A DNA stretch of 64,000 nt from Paenibacillus phytohabitans (GTDB lineage: Bacteria; Bacillota; Bacilli; Paenibacillales; Paenibacillaceae). Positions within the stretch are counted from its first letter, which is position 1. Each line of letters starts with the position of its first letter. The stretch covers positions 62,001-126,000 of the forward strand of contig NZ_WHOB01000012.1 of NCBI RefSeq assembly GCF_013141775.1, given 5' to 3'. The notes beneath the pieces are model-generated. The model did not search any database, had not been told where the DNA came from, and saw only the letters and a list, made by a program, of their open reading frames with translations. Shown piece after piece: positions 1 to 13,000 of this stretch. The translations under genes and the position numbers were made by a program.

Positions 1-3000
1 CTGGAACAAGAGCTGCTGCTGGACCCTGGGGAGCAAGAGGTTCAATACAGCAGCGCGGGCCGGTTCGTCAAGCGGCTCGTTCAAGCCGGAAGTGAAGCAA
101 AGCCCGGCACTCCGGTGACCGTCAGAGCAAACGGTGTGTACATCATTACGGGTGGGCTTGGCGGGCTGGGGCGCGTGTTCGCCGCTTATTTGGCCGAAAC
201 GGCGCAGGCGCAGCTTGTCCTGACCGGCCGTTCGCCGCTGGACCGGGAGAAGGAGGAGAAGCTCGCGGCGCTCCGGGCGCACGGGGGTTCTGCCGAATAC
301 CTCGTTTCGGACGCCGCAGACGGGCAGGAAGCAGGGGAGCTTGTCGGCTATGTGAAGCAGAAATACGGCCGGATTGACGGCATTCTGCACTGTGCGGGGA
401 TTCACCGGGATGCTTTTATTCTGAACAAAGACCAGGCAGACTTTGACCAGGTCATCTCCTCCAAGATCCTCAGCACACTGAATCTGGATCAGGCTGCACA
501 GGAGGAGAAGCTGGATTTCATCCTGCTATTCTCCTCCATTACCGGAGAGACAGGCAATCCCGGGCAGGCGGATTACGCCTATGCGAACAGCTTCATGAAT
601 GAATTCGCGGTCTACCGTGAACGGCTGGCTGAAGCAGGCGCCCGGTCCGGGCGCACCTTCTCCGTGGCCTGGCCGCTGTGGGAAGCGGACGGCATGCAGC
701 TGACCACGGAACAGCGGAGGATGCTGGAGCTGCAGACCGGCCTGACGCCGCTCCCTGTGCAGCAGGGCATCGCAGCTTTTGAATACTTGCTCCAGCAGGG
801 CAATATCAATCCGCTGATTGTCGGATACGGTCAGCCGGAGCGCGTAAGCAGGCTGCTGGAGCGGATTAACCGCGTTGATCCGGCGGAAGCGGAGATTCAC
901 CCGGAGGAGCTTGAAGATAGCAGCCTCTCTGGCACTGACTTGCTGGACCGGACGCTGCACTATCTGACGGAGCTGTTCAGCGGACTGCTTAAGCTTCAGC
1001 CGGAAGAGATTGATATTACCGCCGAATTTGAGGAATACGGTATTGAATCGGTGATGGTCGGCTATTTCAACGGCAAGCTGGAAGAGGATCTCGGCGAGAT
1101 TTCCAAGACCCTGCTGTTTGAATACCAGACCCTTAAGAGCCTCGCTGCACATATGGTCAGCCGCTACACCGGTGCTTTGAACAAGCTGTTCCGCTCTCAC
1201 GGTTCAGGCCGGGAGCTCCCGGAGCAGGCTGTTTCTTCTTCAACCGCTGATTTGGCAGGCCAGCCGGTAATCTCTGCCGCCCAGCCGCTGGTATGGAAAG
1301 AACTGACCTCCTTCGCGGGACAAGGCGGGCAAAGGGGTACAGCCCATGCGGCGGCCGGGAAGAGCGAGGAGATCGCAATTATCGGTCTAAGCGGGAAATA
1401 TCCGCTGGCCGGAGATATTTACGAATTCTGGGATAATATCGCTGGCGGAAGAGACTGTATCCGCGAGATTCCCGCAGACCGCTGGGATTATAAGAAATAT
1501 CTGGGCGGAAGCTTCGAGAAGGTGCAGGAAGGCAAAATGTACAGCAAGTGGGGCGGGTTCCTCGATGATGTGGACAAATTCGATCCGGCATTCTTTAATA
1601 TTGCGCCGCGGGAAGCAGTGATCATGGACCCGCAGGAACGGATGTTTGCCGAGACGGTCTGGTCGGCTCTGGAGGATGCAGGCTACACCAAGAAGAAGCT
1701 GCAGCGGGACGGGGAGGAACACGGCGCGAATATCGGCGTTTTTGCCGGAGCGACCACCTATTCGTACCAGCTGTGGGGACCTGAGGAATGGGAAAGGGGC
1801 AATCTTTCGGCCATGCCGAACGTGTCGCCATGGTCCATCGCCAACCGGATTTCCTATATGTTCAACTTCAGCGGTCCCAGTCTGGCGATAGACACCGCCT
1901 GCTCGTCGTCACTTGCCGCCATTCATGCGGCGTGCGAGAGCCTGAAGAACAAAGAATGCCGCCTTGCGGTAGCGGGCGGAGTGAACTTATATCTGCATCC
2001 TTATAAATATGTGCTGATGTGCCAGACCAAAATGCTGTCTCCGACGGGGAAATGCCACAGCTTCGGCGATGCCGCTGACGGCTTTGTCCCCGGCGAAGGG
2101 GTGGGGGCCGTTCTCTTAAAGCCTCTGAGCGAAGCGATTAAGGATAAAGATCATATCTATGGCGTGATTAAGGCGACCGGAATCAACCATGGCGGCAAGG
2201 TCAGCGGTTATACCGTTCCGAATCCGAATGCCCAGGTCAGCCTGATCTCCAAGGGGCTGAAGCAGGCGGGAGTGGATGCAAGCAGTCTCTCTTATGTCGA
2301 GGCGCACGGCACAGGGACCAAGCTGGGAGATCCCATCGAGATTAATGCGCTCAATCAGGTATTTGCTGAAGCAAATCCGCCCAAGCAGTCCTGTGCCATC
2401 GGTTCGGTCAAATCCAATATCGGCCACCTGGAAGCGGCAGCAGGCATTGCCTCCATTACGAAGGTACTTCTGCAGATGAAACACCGGAAGCTTGCCCCTT
2501 CCATCCATGCGGAGCAGACCAATGCCAATATTGATTTTGCCAATTCTTATTTCCGAGTACAGCATGAGCAGGCACCTTGGACGGTTGCCGGACCGGACGG
2601 CTCAGCCGTAAGGCGGGCCGGTGTCAGTTCCTTCGGGGCCGGTGGAACCAATGCCTATGTGCTTATTGAGGAATACACCGCTGAAGTCCAGACGGGTGTG
2701 CCTTCGGCACAGCCTGGTTCCGGCAATGGACACAGCAGCGATGCTCAGGTCATCGTGCTGTCAGCCAAGACACCGTATTCCCTGAAGCAAATGGCCGTGA
2801 AGCTGCGCTCATTCCTGGAAGGCAATCCGGATACCGCGCTTGCGGATGCCGCATACACCTTACAGACCGGACGGGAAGAAATGACCTGCCGCCTGGCCTT
2901 TGCCTGCTCCAGCATCGCGGAATTACAGGCGAAGCTGGACAGCTATCTGGCCGGTGAGAACCTGGAAGACATCTATTCCGGCAAGGTATCCAAGCGGACG

Positions 3001-4002
3001 AAAGGGACAGTGCTCACGGCCGGAGTTGCTGCAGAAGTAGCAGCTGAATGGGTGCAGGGGGCCGAGGTTGAGTGGCCGAAGCTGCATTCGGGCGAGGAAG
3101 TGCGGATTATACCGCTGCCGACCTATGCTTTTGAAAGAGAGCGTTACTGGATCACCCGGACCGAATCGCCGGCTTCCGCAAAGGGCGGGGAAGAACGCAA
3201 GCTGCATCCGCTGGTGGACCGCAATCTGTCCAGCTTCAGCAAGCAGCGGTACGAGACGGTCCTTCAGGCGTCTGATAGGAACAGCGGACTGGCGAATACA
3301 GCCTTTATCGAGCTGTTCCGCATCACCGCAGAGCTGTCACTGGAGTCGCCCTGCCATGTGATTGAGGATGTGATTTGGGGAGTGCAGCCGCAGCCTGGGG
3401 CGGCGGACAGCCTTATGACCTCCCTGTATGAAGCTGGAGCGCACATTGAATGTGAGACAGGCTATGACAACGAGCAAGGTGACTATGTTATTTGTGCCCA
3501 GGGTAAAGTCGCAGCAGCACCATACAGACCTGCAGCCGCAGTAACGCCATTCCGTATGGCTGAACTGGGCGCGTCCGCTGCGTGGCCTGAGCCTAATACC
3601 ACCGCCTTTCAGCATATTGAGACTATTCATGAGCTGCGGACCGGTGCACATCAGGCGGCAATCAGCGTTCGCCTTAAAGAAACTCTGGACTCGGCGCAGA
3701 ACCGGGAGCTGCTTCACTATTCGGCTGTTGAAGAACTGCTGGGTTGCCTGGTGCGGCTGGCTGCACAGGCAGACCGGGTGGAATACCGCAAGCTGCTGAG
3801 ATGTACGGTGCTCGGTCCGCTGACCCAGGATGTTCAGATACTCGCCCGGTGGCGGACGATGAGTGACGGGCTGACAGCAGTTGACATCTCGATCCTTGAT
3901 CCGCAAGCGCGGGTTCTGATGACCATGGAAGAGCTGACCCTGAAGCTCACAGGAGCCCCAGTCTTAGACGCAGAACGGCCGGGAGTACCCGCAACCGTCT
4001 GA
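1..4002 (+). CDS. trans-AT polyketide synthase, 3' part (KR-ACP-KS-degenerate DH)
   Basis: The frame is open from base 1, so the gene starts upstream. It encodes a modular polyketide synthase without AT domains. Reading from base 1, a ketoreductase has a GGLGGLG nucleotide-binding loop (about bases 145-165) and an active-site region FSS...DYAYAN. An ACP follows (about 955-1170, attachment motif GIES, where the usual Asp is Glu), then a ketosynthase (about 1370-2680) with DTACSSS (Cys codon at 1900), HGTGT and NIGHLE, so it looks active. After the post-KS linker comes a DH-like domain (about 3195-3960). It starts with the usual HPLVDRN but lacks both the HxxxGxxxxP motif and the DxxxQ motif, so it is probably inactive. 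The protein stops there, and the KR-ACP that should complete the module is at the start of the next gene. The remaining modules lie outside the window. Confidence 0.93.
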   Translation: MEQELLLDPGEQEVQYSSAGRFVKRLVQAGSEAKPGTPVTVRANGVYIITGGLGGLGRVFAAYLAETAQAQLVLTGRSPLDREKEEKLAALRAHGGSAEYLVSDAADGQEAGELVGYVKQKYGRIDGILHCAGIHRDAFILNKDQADFDQVISSKILSTLNLDQAAQEEKLDFILLFSSITGETGNPGQADYAYANSFMNEFAVYRERLAEAGARSGRTFSVAWPLWEADGMQLTTEQRRMLELQTGLTPLPVQQGIAAFEYLLQQGNINPLIVGYGQPERVSRLLERINRVDPAEAEIHPEELEDSSLSGTDLLDRTLHYLTELFSGLLKLQPEEIDITAEFEEYGIESVMVGYFNGKLEEDLGEISKTLLFEYQTLKSLAAHMVSRYTGALNKLFRSHGSGRELPEQAVSSSTADLAGQPVISAAQPLVWKELTSFAGQGGQRGTAHAAAGKSEEIAIIGLSGKYPLAGDIYEFWDNIAGGRDCIREIPADRWDYKKYLGGSFEKVQEGKMYSKWGGFLDDVDKFDPAFFNIAPREAVIMDPQERMFAETVWSALEDAGYTKKKLQRDGEEHGANIGVFAGATTYSYQLWGPEEWERGNLSAMPNVSPWSIANRISYMFNFSGPSLAIDTACSSSLAAIHAACESLKNKECRLAVAGGVNLYLHPYKYVLMCQTKMLSPTGKCHSFGDAADGFVPGEGVGAVLLKPLSEAIKDKDHIYGVIKATGINHGGKVSGYTVPNPNAQVSLISKGLKQAGVDASSLSYVEAHGTGTKLGDPIEINALNQVFAEANPPKQSCAIGSVKSNIGHLEAAAGIASITKVLLQMKHRKLAPSIHAEQTNANIDFANSYFRVQHEQAPWTVAGPDGSAVRRAGVSSFGAGGTNAYVLIEEYTAEVQTGVPSAQPGSGNGHSSDAQVIVLSAKTPYSLKQMAVKLRSFLEGNPDTALADAAYTLQTGREEMTCRLAFACSSIAELQAKLDSYLAGENLEDIYSGKVSKRTKGTVLTAGVAAEVAAEWVQGAEVEWPKLHSGEEVRIIPLPTYAFERERYWITRTESPASAKGGEERKLHPLVDRNLSSFSKQRYETVLQASDRNSGLANTAFIELFRITAELSLESPCHVIEDVIWGVQPQPGAADSLMTSLYEAGAHIECETGYDNEQGDYVICAQGKVAAAPYRPAAAVTPFRMAELGASAAWPEPNTTAFQHIETIHELRTGAHQAAISVRLKETLDSAQNRELLHYSAVEELLGCLVRLAAQADRVEYRKLLRCTVLGPLTQDVQILARWRTMSDGLTAVDISILDPQARVLMTMEELTLKLTGAPVLDAERPGVPATV

Positions 4003-4055
4003 ACAGGTCAAGCGCCAGAATATAGCATATCAAACATAGGTTGGTGGTCAGCACA

Positions 4056-7000
4056 ATGAGCATGGACAAACCGGAAGACCGTAAGGAATTAATCTATTTC
4101 CAGGAGCTGTGGGCGGAATCCGCCCTCGTTCCGCAAGCCCCGGCGATCCTCTCTAAGGAAGAGGCTAAGGCAATGCTGCTGTTTATGGAGGCAGGGGACA
4201 GGGAAGGACAGGCGGCAGTGAGGGAACTCAGCCGGGATTTCACTGTAATTACCGTACTGGCGGCAAGCACCTTCCACAAACAGGACGGTCATACTTACAC
4301 GATCAATCCTGCGGTGGAACAGGATTATACCGCTGTGCTGGCTGAAGCTGCCAGGGACAACCTGCAAATCGCCTATATGGCGATGCTCTGGAAGAATACC
4401 GCGCCGCTGGATGATCCACTGACACCGCCGGATACCGGTGCTATTTTCACTATTTTTCATTGGGTTCAGGCCTTTCATGCCCTTAAGCTGCGGCTGAATA
4501 TCCGCTGGCTGTCCGTCTCCCGGAGCGGCGGCGGAGAGCAGCCTGCAATCGAAGCTTTGGGAGCCTATGGCAGCTCGCTGCAGCGGGTATATCCGCGTCT
4601 TCGCTTCACTCATATCGGGCTGCAGGATGGAGAAGCGAATCTGGCGGAACTCATCCGGGAGGAAAGCCTGCTGACCCGCTTTGCTTTTGCACATGAAGTG
4701 AGATATACGGGTGGCTGCCGATTGGAGCAGCGATTCAGCGAGCTTAACCTGGGGACAGACGGGCCTGCTCTGCTGAAGCAAGGCGGCGTGTACATGATTT
4801 CCGGCGGAGCCGGTGCGCTGGGCATGATCCTGAGTACTCATCTTGCGGAGAATTACGGGGCGAAGCTGGTTCTGCTGGGCAGAAGTCCGCTTACAGCCTC
4901 AGTGGAGGATAAACTGGCGGCCTTGCGTGACTCCGGTGGAGAAGCGCTGTATCTGACCTGCGATATTGCGAAGCCCGCTGAAGTACATTCGGCAGTCCGT
5001 CTGGCCAAGCAGCATTACGGAGTCCTTAACGGTGTGATTCATGCGGCGGGCCAAGCGAGCCATCAGCTTATTTTTCAGAAAAGCACGGCCTCCTTCACAG
5101 AGATTCTTCAGCCGAAAATCGCGGGTATTGCTGCTCTGGATGAAGCCACGCAGCAGGAGCCGCTGGATTTCTTTGCCGCCTTCTCCTCGACTTCATCCCT
5201 GCTTGGGGATTTCGGACAATGTGATTATGCCGTGGCGAACCGGTTTTTGGACCGGTTTTGCCGCCGCAGGCAGCAAAAGGCCGAGAAGGGCGAACGGCAG
5301 GGCAGAAGCCTCTGCCTGAATTGGCCGCTATGGGAAGCGGGCGGAATGCATCTGGACAATCAGGGGGAACAGCTCTATCTGCAGACTTCCGGAATGGGGT
5401 ATTTAACAGAGGCGCTGGGCATCAGCGCTTTTGAAGCCATCCTGGCGGGCCGGGAGCAGCAAGCTGCAGTAGTATACGGGGAACGAACAAGGCTGGAAAC
5501 GCAGCTGAGGCTGGAGCCGAAGGAGGCCGAGCAGGCCAGAGGAGGAATAGCGAAGGTGGAGGAGCATACGGGGAATACAACGGAGTCCATAGAGGAACAG
5601 GTAATGCGCGATGTGCTGCACCTGGCGGCGCAAATTTTGCAGACACAGCCCGGCAGGCTGAACCCGGAGGAGAACATGGGCGATTTCGGCTTTGATTCGA
5701 TTTCACTGAAGGAATTTGCCGACGGGTTAAGCGAGCTGTATGACATTGAGCTGTCCCCGGCTGTCTTTTTCGCCAAAACCACACTGAGCGAGCTGACCCC
5801 GTTCCTGCTGGAGGAATTCAGCCGGGAGGTTCAGGCTCATTATGCTGCGGCGACTCCTGTGACTGATTCACTTGAGCAGCAGATACGTATTGCACCGCTG
5901 GCGGCACAGGAGGCAATCCAGCCTAATCCGCAGATTGATCCTGCTGCACTATCTGTTCCGGCGGCACAATCCGTTCCGCAGGAAGATCCTGCCGGTCTGC
6001 CCCGCTCCAATGGAGCAGGTGCAGGTATAAGGGAGGCACAGCCGCCCGTGCTGCTGCCGCTGGCACAGAAATTCTCCGGCCGCAGCAAGACCAGCCGCAT
6101 AAAGGCCGTGCCGGAAGCTGCGCTGCGGCGGGATGTGGCGGTGATTGGCGTGAGCTTCAAGCTGCCGGGCGCAGACACGGCGGAGGAGCTGTGGAATTTC
6201 CTCGAGCACCAGGAGAATCAGATCCGGGAGATTCCTGCAGACCGCTGGGACTGGAAGGCCTATTACAGTACCGACCCGCAGGCTGAGAACCGCACCAATT
6301 CACGCTGGGGCGGGTTTATCGGCGGCCATGATACCTTTGACGCAAAGTTCTTCCAGCTGTCGCCCCGCGAAGCGGAGCTGATGGACCCGCAGCACAGATT
6401 ATATATTCAGGCGGTCTGGAAAGCGGTGGAGGACAGCGGATATAAAATGTCTACACTTTCCGGGAAGCCGGTGGGCGTATTCTCCGGGGTACAATTTACC
6501 GATTACCAGCAGTTATTGTCCGCGAATATGGAGAAGATTCAGGCCCAGTCCAGCATCGGCAACGCAACGGCCTTGCTCAGCAACCGCATCTCTTACCTGT
6601 TCAATTTCAAAGGGCCCAGTGAATCAATTGATACCGCCTGCTCCAGCAGTCTCGTAGCCTTGCACCGGGCGGTGAAATCCATTCAGCACGGCGAGAGCTG
6701 CCTTGCGCTGGCAGGCGGGGTGAGCCTGATGCTTGATCCCAATACCTATGTAGGTGCGGGAGTCATGGGGGTATTCTCACCGGAGGGACAGTGCAAAACC
6801 TTTGACCGCAGTGCGAACGGCTATGTCAAAGGAGAAGGCGTCGGCGTCGTAGTGCTGAAGCCGCTGGATCAGGCCGTAGCAGATGGCGATCACATTTACG
6901 GCGTGATCAAAGGCACAGCCGAGAATCACGGCGGCCGGGGTCATTCCCTTACCGCTCCCAATTCGGATGCGCAGGCTGAGCTGGTGGTTCACGCCTTCAC

Positions 7001-10000
7001 CGAAGCGGGTGTAGATCCGGCTGCGGTATCGTATATCGAAACGCATGGAACGGGAACGGAGCTGGGCGACCCGGTGGAAATCAACGGGCTGAAAAAAGCC
7101 TTCTCCGAGCTGTACCAGAGCCGGGGACAGGCTCCGGCCCCCGGTCCGCAGATCGGTCTCGGCGCGCTTAAGACGAACATTGGACATCTGGAGCCGGCTT
7201 CCGGTATTGCCGGAGTGATTAAGGTTCTGCTATCCCTCTCCAGGGGCAAGCTGCCGGGTAACCTGAATTTCAAGGAGCTGAATCCTTACATTCAACTGGA
7301 AGGCTCCCCGTTCTACGTGCTGGAACGCACGAAGACCTGGGAGGCCAAGGTGGACGCGTCTGGCCAGTTCTTACCACGCTGCGCGGGTGTCAGCTCCTTC
7401 GGCTTCGGCGGCACGAACGCCCATGCCGTCATCGAGGAGTATGTGCCGTCTGCGGCTCCTGCGCAAACTGCGGATGAACCTATAGTATTCCTCCTGTCGG
7501 CCAAGAACCATGACCGGCTGCGCGAATACGCTGCACTCTTCCGCGGCGCTCTAGCCGAGGCTGTAGATATGCGAGGGATCGCCTACACGCTCCAGGTGGG
7601 ACGCGAAGAGCTGGAGGAACGGCTGGCTATCTTCGCAGCTACTGCGGAGGAGCTGCGGGACAGGCTGGCCGCCTATTGCGGCGGATATGAAGCATCCGGC
7701 CTGTACACGGGCAGCGTTAAGAAATCCCGTCCAGAGACAGGAGCTGAGGACTATTCACAAGCGGTTATCGCCCATGCCTTGGCGGCTGCGGATCACGTTA
7801 CCCTCGCCAAGGCATGGACAGCCGGAGCCCGTATTTCCTGGACCGAGCTATACGGGAATGCGCGTCCGGCGAGAGTTTCCTTACCGAGCTATCCGTTTGC
7901 ACAGACCCGGTATTGGATGCCGCTGAAGAAGGCAGACCCCGCTTCCGTCAAGACTGTGGTCTCGGAGCCAGCCTTGCACGCCCTGATCGACCGCAACCTG
8001 TCGACGCTGTATGAACAGGAGTTCGGAAAGACCTTTCAGGGCGACGAGTTCTATCTGGCGGATCATGGGCATGTTCTGCCAGGCGTTGTCTATCTGGAGA
8101 TGGTCCGGGCAGCCGGAACCTTGGCCGATCCTAAGCATGCTGTAACCGGAATCCGCAATGTGGTCTGGTCGAGTCCGGTGCTTGTGGACAAGGAAGCGTT
8201 ACTGGTCAGAACAGCTGTGCAGCCCGGACCCCAAGGGATTGACTTCAGGATTTACTCCGAGCAAGGCGGGCAGCGGGTGGAGCATGCCCAGGGCAAGCTG
8301 GAGCTGGGTTCTTCCGGGGGCTTCCGGCAGGAGAGCCTGGATATCAACGCCATAATTGGCAGAAGCAGCGGAGGGGAGCAGGAAGCTCGTGCCTATTATG
8401 AGCTGCTGGGCAGCCTGGGCGCTGAGCTGGGCAGCCGGTTCTCGGGGATTCAGGCTTTGTACTGCAATCCGTCCGAAGCCGTCTCCAGACTGGCTGTTCC
8501 GGATAGTCTTCTGTCTACACTGGACACTTATCAGCTGCACCCGACCCTGACCGATGGAGGCCTGCAGTCTGCGGTGGCTTTTGCCTACCAGACCGGGCTG
8601 ATTGACCGGCAGGTGCTGTTTGTACCGTTCGTGCTGGGACAGCTCGAAATTCTGGATGCTTCAGTACAGCCCGCCTACGCCTATGTTCAGCGTTCGCCGG
8701 GTCAGGGACTGAAATTCGATATCGCTTTTGTGGCAGAAGCAGGACAAGTGGTTTCAAGAATGAAGGAGCTTGCCATCCGTCCGTTTCAGGTGAACCCGCT
8801 GGCAGGGGTCACCACAGCATTGCCGCAGCCGAATTCCCCCGGAGGTGAGCTGGTCTATTTGGCCCCGGGCTGGGTGGAGAGTCCCCTAGAGCCAATTGCG
8901 CTGCCGTCCGCACCGGGAACCAGACTACTGCTCATGGGCGGCGCTCTGGCGGAGAAGGAGGCGAGTCTGACAAACACACTTGGGGACACAGCCATTCGGG
9001 TGAGCTTTGGCTCAGTGTACAAGGCACTAGCCGTTAATCAGTTTCAGATTGATCCAGCCGATCCGGAGAGTTATACGAGACTGGCCGAAGCCTGCGGCAT
9101 TGCTGAGGATACGAAGCTGCAGATTGTTTATCTGCTTAGCGGCACAGGCGCCCGGACGGTCAGAGAGTGTGTGGCTCAGGACGTCTATCCCGTGTTCCAT
9201 CTGTCCAAATGGCTGGCTTCCTTCGGGTTCCGAAGCCCGGTCCGCTTGTTCTGCATATACCGCGATGAGAAAACGGTGGCCGCCTATAGCGCATTGTCCG
9301 GGTTCTTCCGCTCAGCCGTGCTGGAGAGTCCCAAATTGCAGGGCAGTCTGATCCATATTAAGGATCACAGCAGGTTGAATCATGTGCTGGAACAGGAGTT
9401 TTCAGGCAGCCAGCCTGAGCATGAGGTGAAATATGAAGCGGGCTGCAGATATACCCGCCAGTTAATCCCTGCACAGCCGCCCCGGGAGCATACGCGCAGG
9501 CTGAAGGCCCGCGGTGTCTATATGATCGTCGGCGGACTCGGCGGACTGGGCTATAGGGTTGCCGAGCATCTCGCAGAGAATTACCAGGCGCGCCTGGTGC
9601 TGTGCGGCAGAAGCCCGGAAGGTGACCCGGCCAAGCTTGAGCGGCTGAAGTCGCTGGGTGCAGAGGCGGTCTATCTTTCGATGGATTTGGCCGATGCGAA
9701 AGCGGTGGAGCTTACGGTAGCGGAGATTAAGAATTTGTTTAACCAGCTGGATGGAGTTATTCATTGCGCCGGAGTAATCAAGGATTCGCTGCTGGTTAAG
9801 AAGAACATGGCGGATATTGCCGATGTGCTCAGTCCCAAGGTATACGGAACCGTATATCTGTACCGGGCGTTGTCACGGGAAAATCCGGAGCTGCTGTTCG
9901 TGCCCTTCTCCTCCTCAACCGCCTTAGTCGGAAATATCGGCCAGAGCGATTATGCCTATGCCAACAGCTTTTTGGATCATTATGTGGCGCTGATGAATGA

Positions 10001-13000
10001 GAAGCGGGGCAGAAGCGATACCGCAGTGAACTGGTCCTTGTGGGAAAATGGCGGCATGCAGGTAGACGGCGCTACCAGGGAATTGCTCTGGTCAAAGTTT
10101 GGGATGAACCCGCTGTCCGATGAACAGGGACTGCGGGCCCTGGAAGACAGCCTGTCCTTCCGGGAGGGCCAGGTGATGGCGGTATCGGGAGACAGGGAGA
10201 AGCTCATCCGTACCTTCACCGGCCAATTTCGCCAGGCCAGCCGGCAAAGCCGGCAGCCGGAAGGCAGTTTCGCCGCTGCGGCCGCTGCGTCTGGGGATAA
10301 CGGACGAAGCCATCAGCTGGAGGAAGCGCTCATCGGCATCATGGCGGATATTCTCAAGAGCAGCCGGAGTGAGGTCAGCCGGGATTCTGATCTCAGTGAG
10401 CTTGGCTTTGATTCGATCTCGTTTACTGAGCTGTCGAATGCCATCAACCGGGCCTTAGGAGTGGAGATTACACCAACGCTGTTCTTCGAGCAGTCTACTC
10501 CGGCGGCCATTGCGGAAGCGATATACGGTGAATACCGGACGGTGATTGACCTTCATTTTGCACCGCCGGAACGAGGCGGCGAACGCCTCCCGGTTCAGGC
10601 CCTGCAAGCGGAAGCACGGCAACCCTACCTTCAGCCGGAGACTGCATTCAGGCTGCTGCACCGCAAACCGGATACCTCCTTGTTCCCGGACCTGGCGGAT
10701 CGATCAGGGCGGAACACCGGTGCCCTGCCGGACACCAGGGAGCCTATCGCTATCGTGGGCATGAGCGGGATGATGCCCGGAGCGGACAATCTGGAGCAGT
10801 TCTGGTCCAATCTGGAAGCACAGAAGGACATGGTCACGACCATTCCTGAAGACCGCTGGAGCTGGCAGAACCGCTACGGCGACCCGCGCCGGGAGACGGG
10901 CAGAACCGATGTGAAATACGGTGCCTTCCTTAAGCGCATCGACACCTTTGATCCGCTCTTCTTCGGCATTTCGCCGGTGGAAGCGGAGAAGATGGACCCG
11001 CAGGAAAGACATATGCTCCAGACCGTATGGCATACGCTTGAGAATGCGGGCTACAAGCCGGAGGAACTGTCGGGAACCCGGACCTCGGTATTCATCGGGG
11101 TATCGAACGGGGATTATCAGGAGCTGCTGCTGAAGGATGAGATTGCCACCACGCTGACCCGCACGATGCTGACGAACCGGATTTCTTATTTCTTCAACTG
11201 GAGCGGACCGAGCGAGCCGATTGACACGGCCTGCTCCAGCTCGCTGGTAGCCATCCACCGGGCGGTGGAATCGATCTGGCATGAAGGCTGTCCATATGCA
11301 GTCGCAGGCGGAATCAATCTGATTGCCAGCCCGAACCTGTTCATTGCCGGCAGCAGCCTGGGGATGCTGAGCAAGGACGGGAAATGCAAGACCTTCGACA
11401 AGGACGCCGACGGATACGTGAGAGGTGAAGGGGCTGGGGCTCTGCTGCTGAAGCCGCTGTCTGCCGCGCTTAGGGACAAGGATTATATTCATGGCGTGAT
11501 CCGGGGAACAGCGGTCAACCACGGCGGGAAATCGAATTCGATTACTTCCCCGAATGCCAAATCCCAGGCGGAAGTCATTATCCGCGCACATGAGCGGGCA
11601 GGCATAGACCCTTCCACGGTCACTTATATTGAGACGCACGGAACAGGCACCAGCCTGGGCGATCCGATTGAAGTAGAGGGACTGAAAAAGGCATTCAAGG
11701 CTCTGTATCAAGAGTGGGGCAAGCCGGAATCAGAGCTGCCGCAATGCGTAATCGGCTCGGTCAAAACAGCAATCGGCCACCTGGAATCGGCGGCAGGCAT
11801 AGCGGGTGTAAGCAAAGTGCTGCTGTCCATGAAGCACGGGAAGATTCCGGGCAATATTCACTTCAAGGAGCTGAATCCCTATATCAAGCTGGAAGGCAGC
11901 GGTCTTAGCATTGCAGGGCAAACTGCCACATGGAAGCCGCTCACCGGCAGCCGGGGCAGCGAGATTCCGCGCCGGGCGGGCATCAGCGCTTTCGGTGTAG
12001 GCGGAAGCAATGCGCATATTATTCTGGAAGAATACCGCAATCCGCCGGTTGAGCTGCCTGCAAACAGCCGCTCCCGGCACATCATTATCCTGTCTGCCAA
12101 AAGTCAAAGCAGTCTAAAGGAGAACAGCCGCAGACTCCAGGCCTTTGTCGCCCGCAGCCTTGCGGGAGAGGCGGCCCTTCCTGCGGAGGACAACGCCCAC
12201 AGCCTGGAAACAAGCCTGCGGCGCGATGTCATTGCCTTGTTCAGACAGGTGATGGTTCTTGACGGTGAGGACATTGATCCTGCGGCGGAGCTCGAGGAAT
12301 ACGGACTGGACGCAGTCAAGAACGTGCAGCTGCTGGAATTACTGAAGGACAAATTCACTCTCGAATTCAAGGACGCCGTGTACGGCTTCTCTTCGCTGAA
12401 TAGTCTGGTGATGTTCCTGTTGCAGCACGATCCCGAGGGGATCAGCAGTTACTACGCGGCGGGACGCAGTAGAGTGCACCTGGAAGGAACTGCTCTGCCG
12501 GATAGCCTCACCCTGGAGCAGCTGGCTTACAGTCTGCAGACCGGACGCGCTGAAATGACGGAACGGCTGGCCATTGTGGCCGACAGCCTGAGCATGCTTC
12601 ACGGGAAGCTGGGAATGTACCTGTCCGGGCAGCAGGGTCAGGCGGGCATACATGAAGGACAGAGCAGCCAGCGCTCGGCGCTCAGCAAGCTATTCGACGG
12701 CGAAGAGAGCCGCTTGTTCATGAATGAGCTGCTGCTGGGAGAGAAGCTGGACAAGATTGCCCAGCTATGGGTGCAGGGCGTTGCCATCGACTGGACGGCC
12801 TGGTACCCGCAGCCGCTGCGCAAGACGCCGCTTCCCGAGTATGCCTTTGATGAGGAAAGATACTGGCTGCCCGGACCGGACCGCATAAGTGCGCAAGAAT
12901 CTGCCCTAAGCCCGGCTCATGCTCCGGAAGCAGAAGCACACACGGAAGAAGAGCCGGTTGTTCTGGATGACGATCAGCTGCTGTTGTGGCTGAACAAGGT

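Noticed and set aside
4003-4055. A frameshift joining the first and second synthase genes into one
   Set aside because: The second gene has its own GGTGG site and ATG, an in-frame stop lies just upstream at 4023, and the domain boundary falls exactly at the gap.
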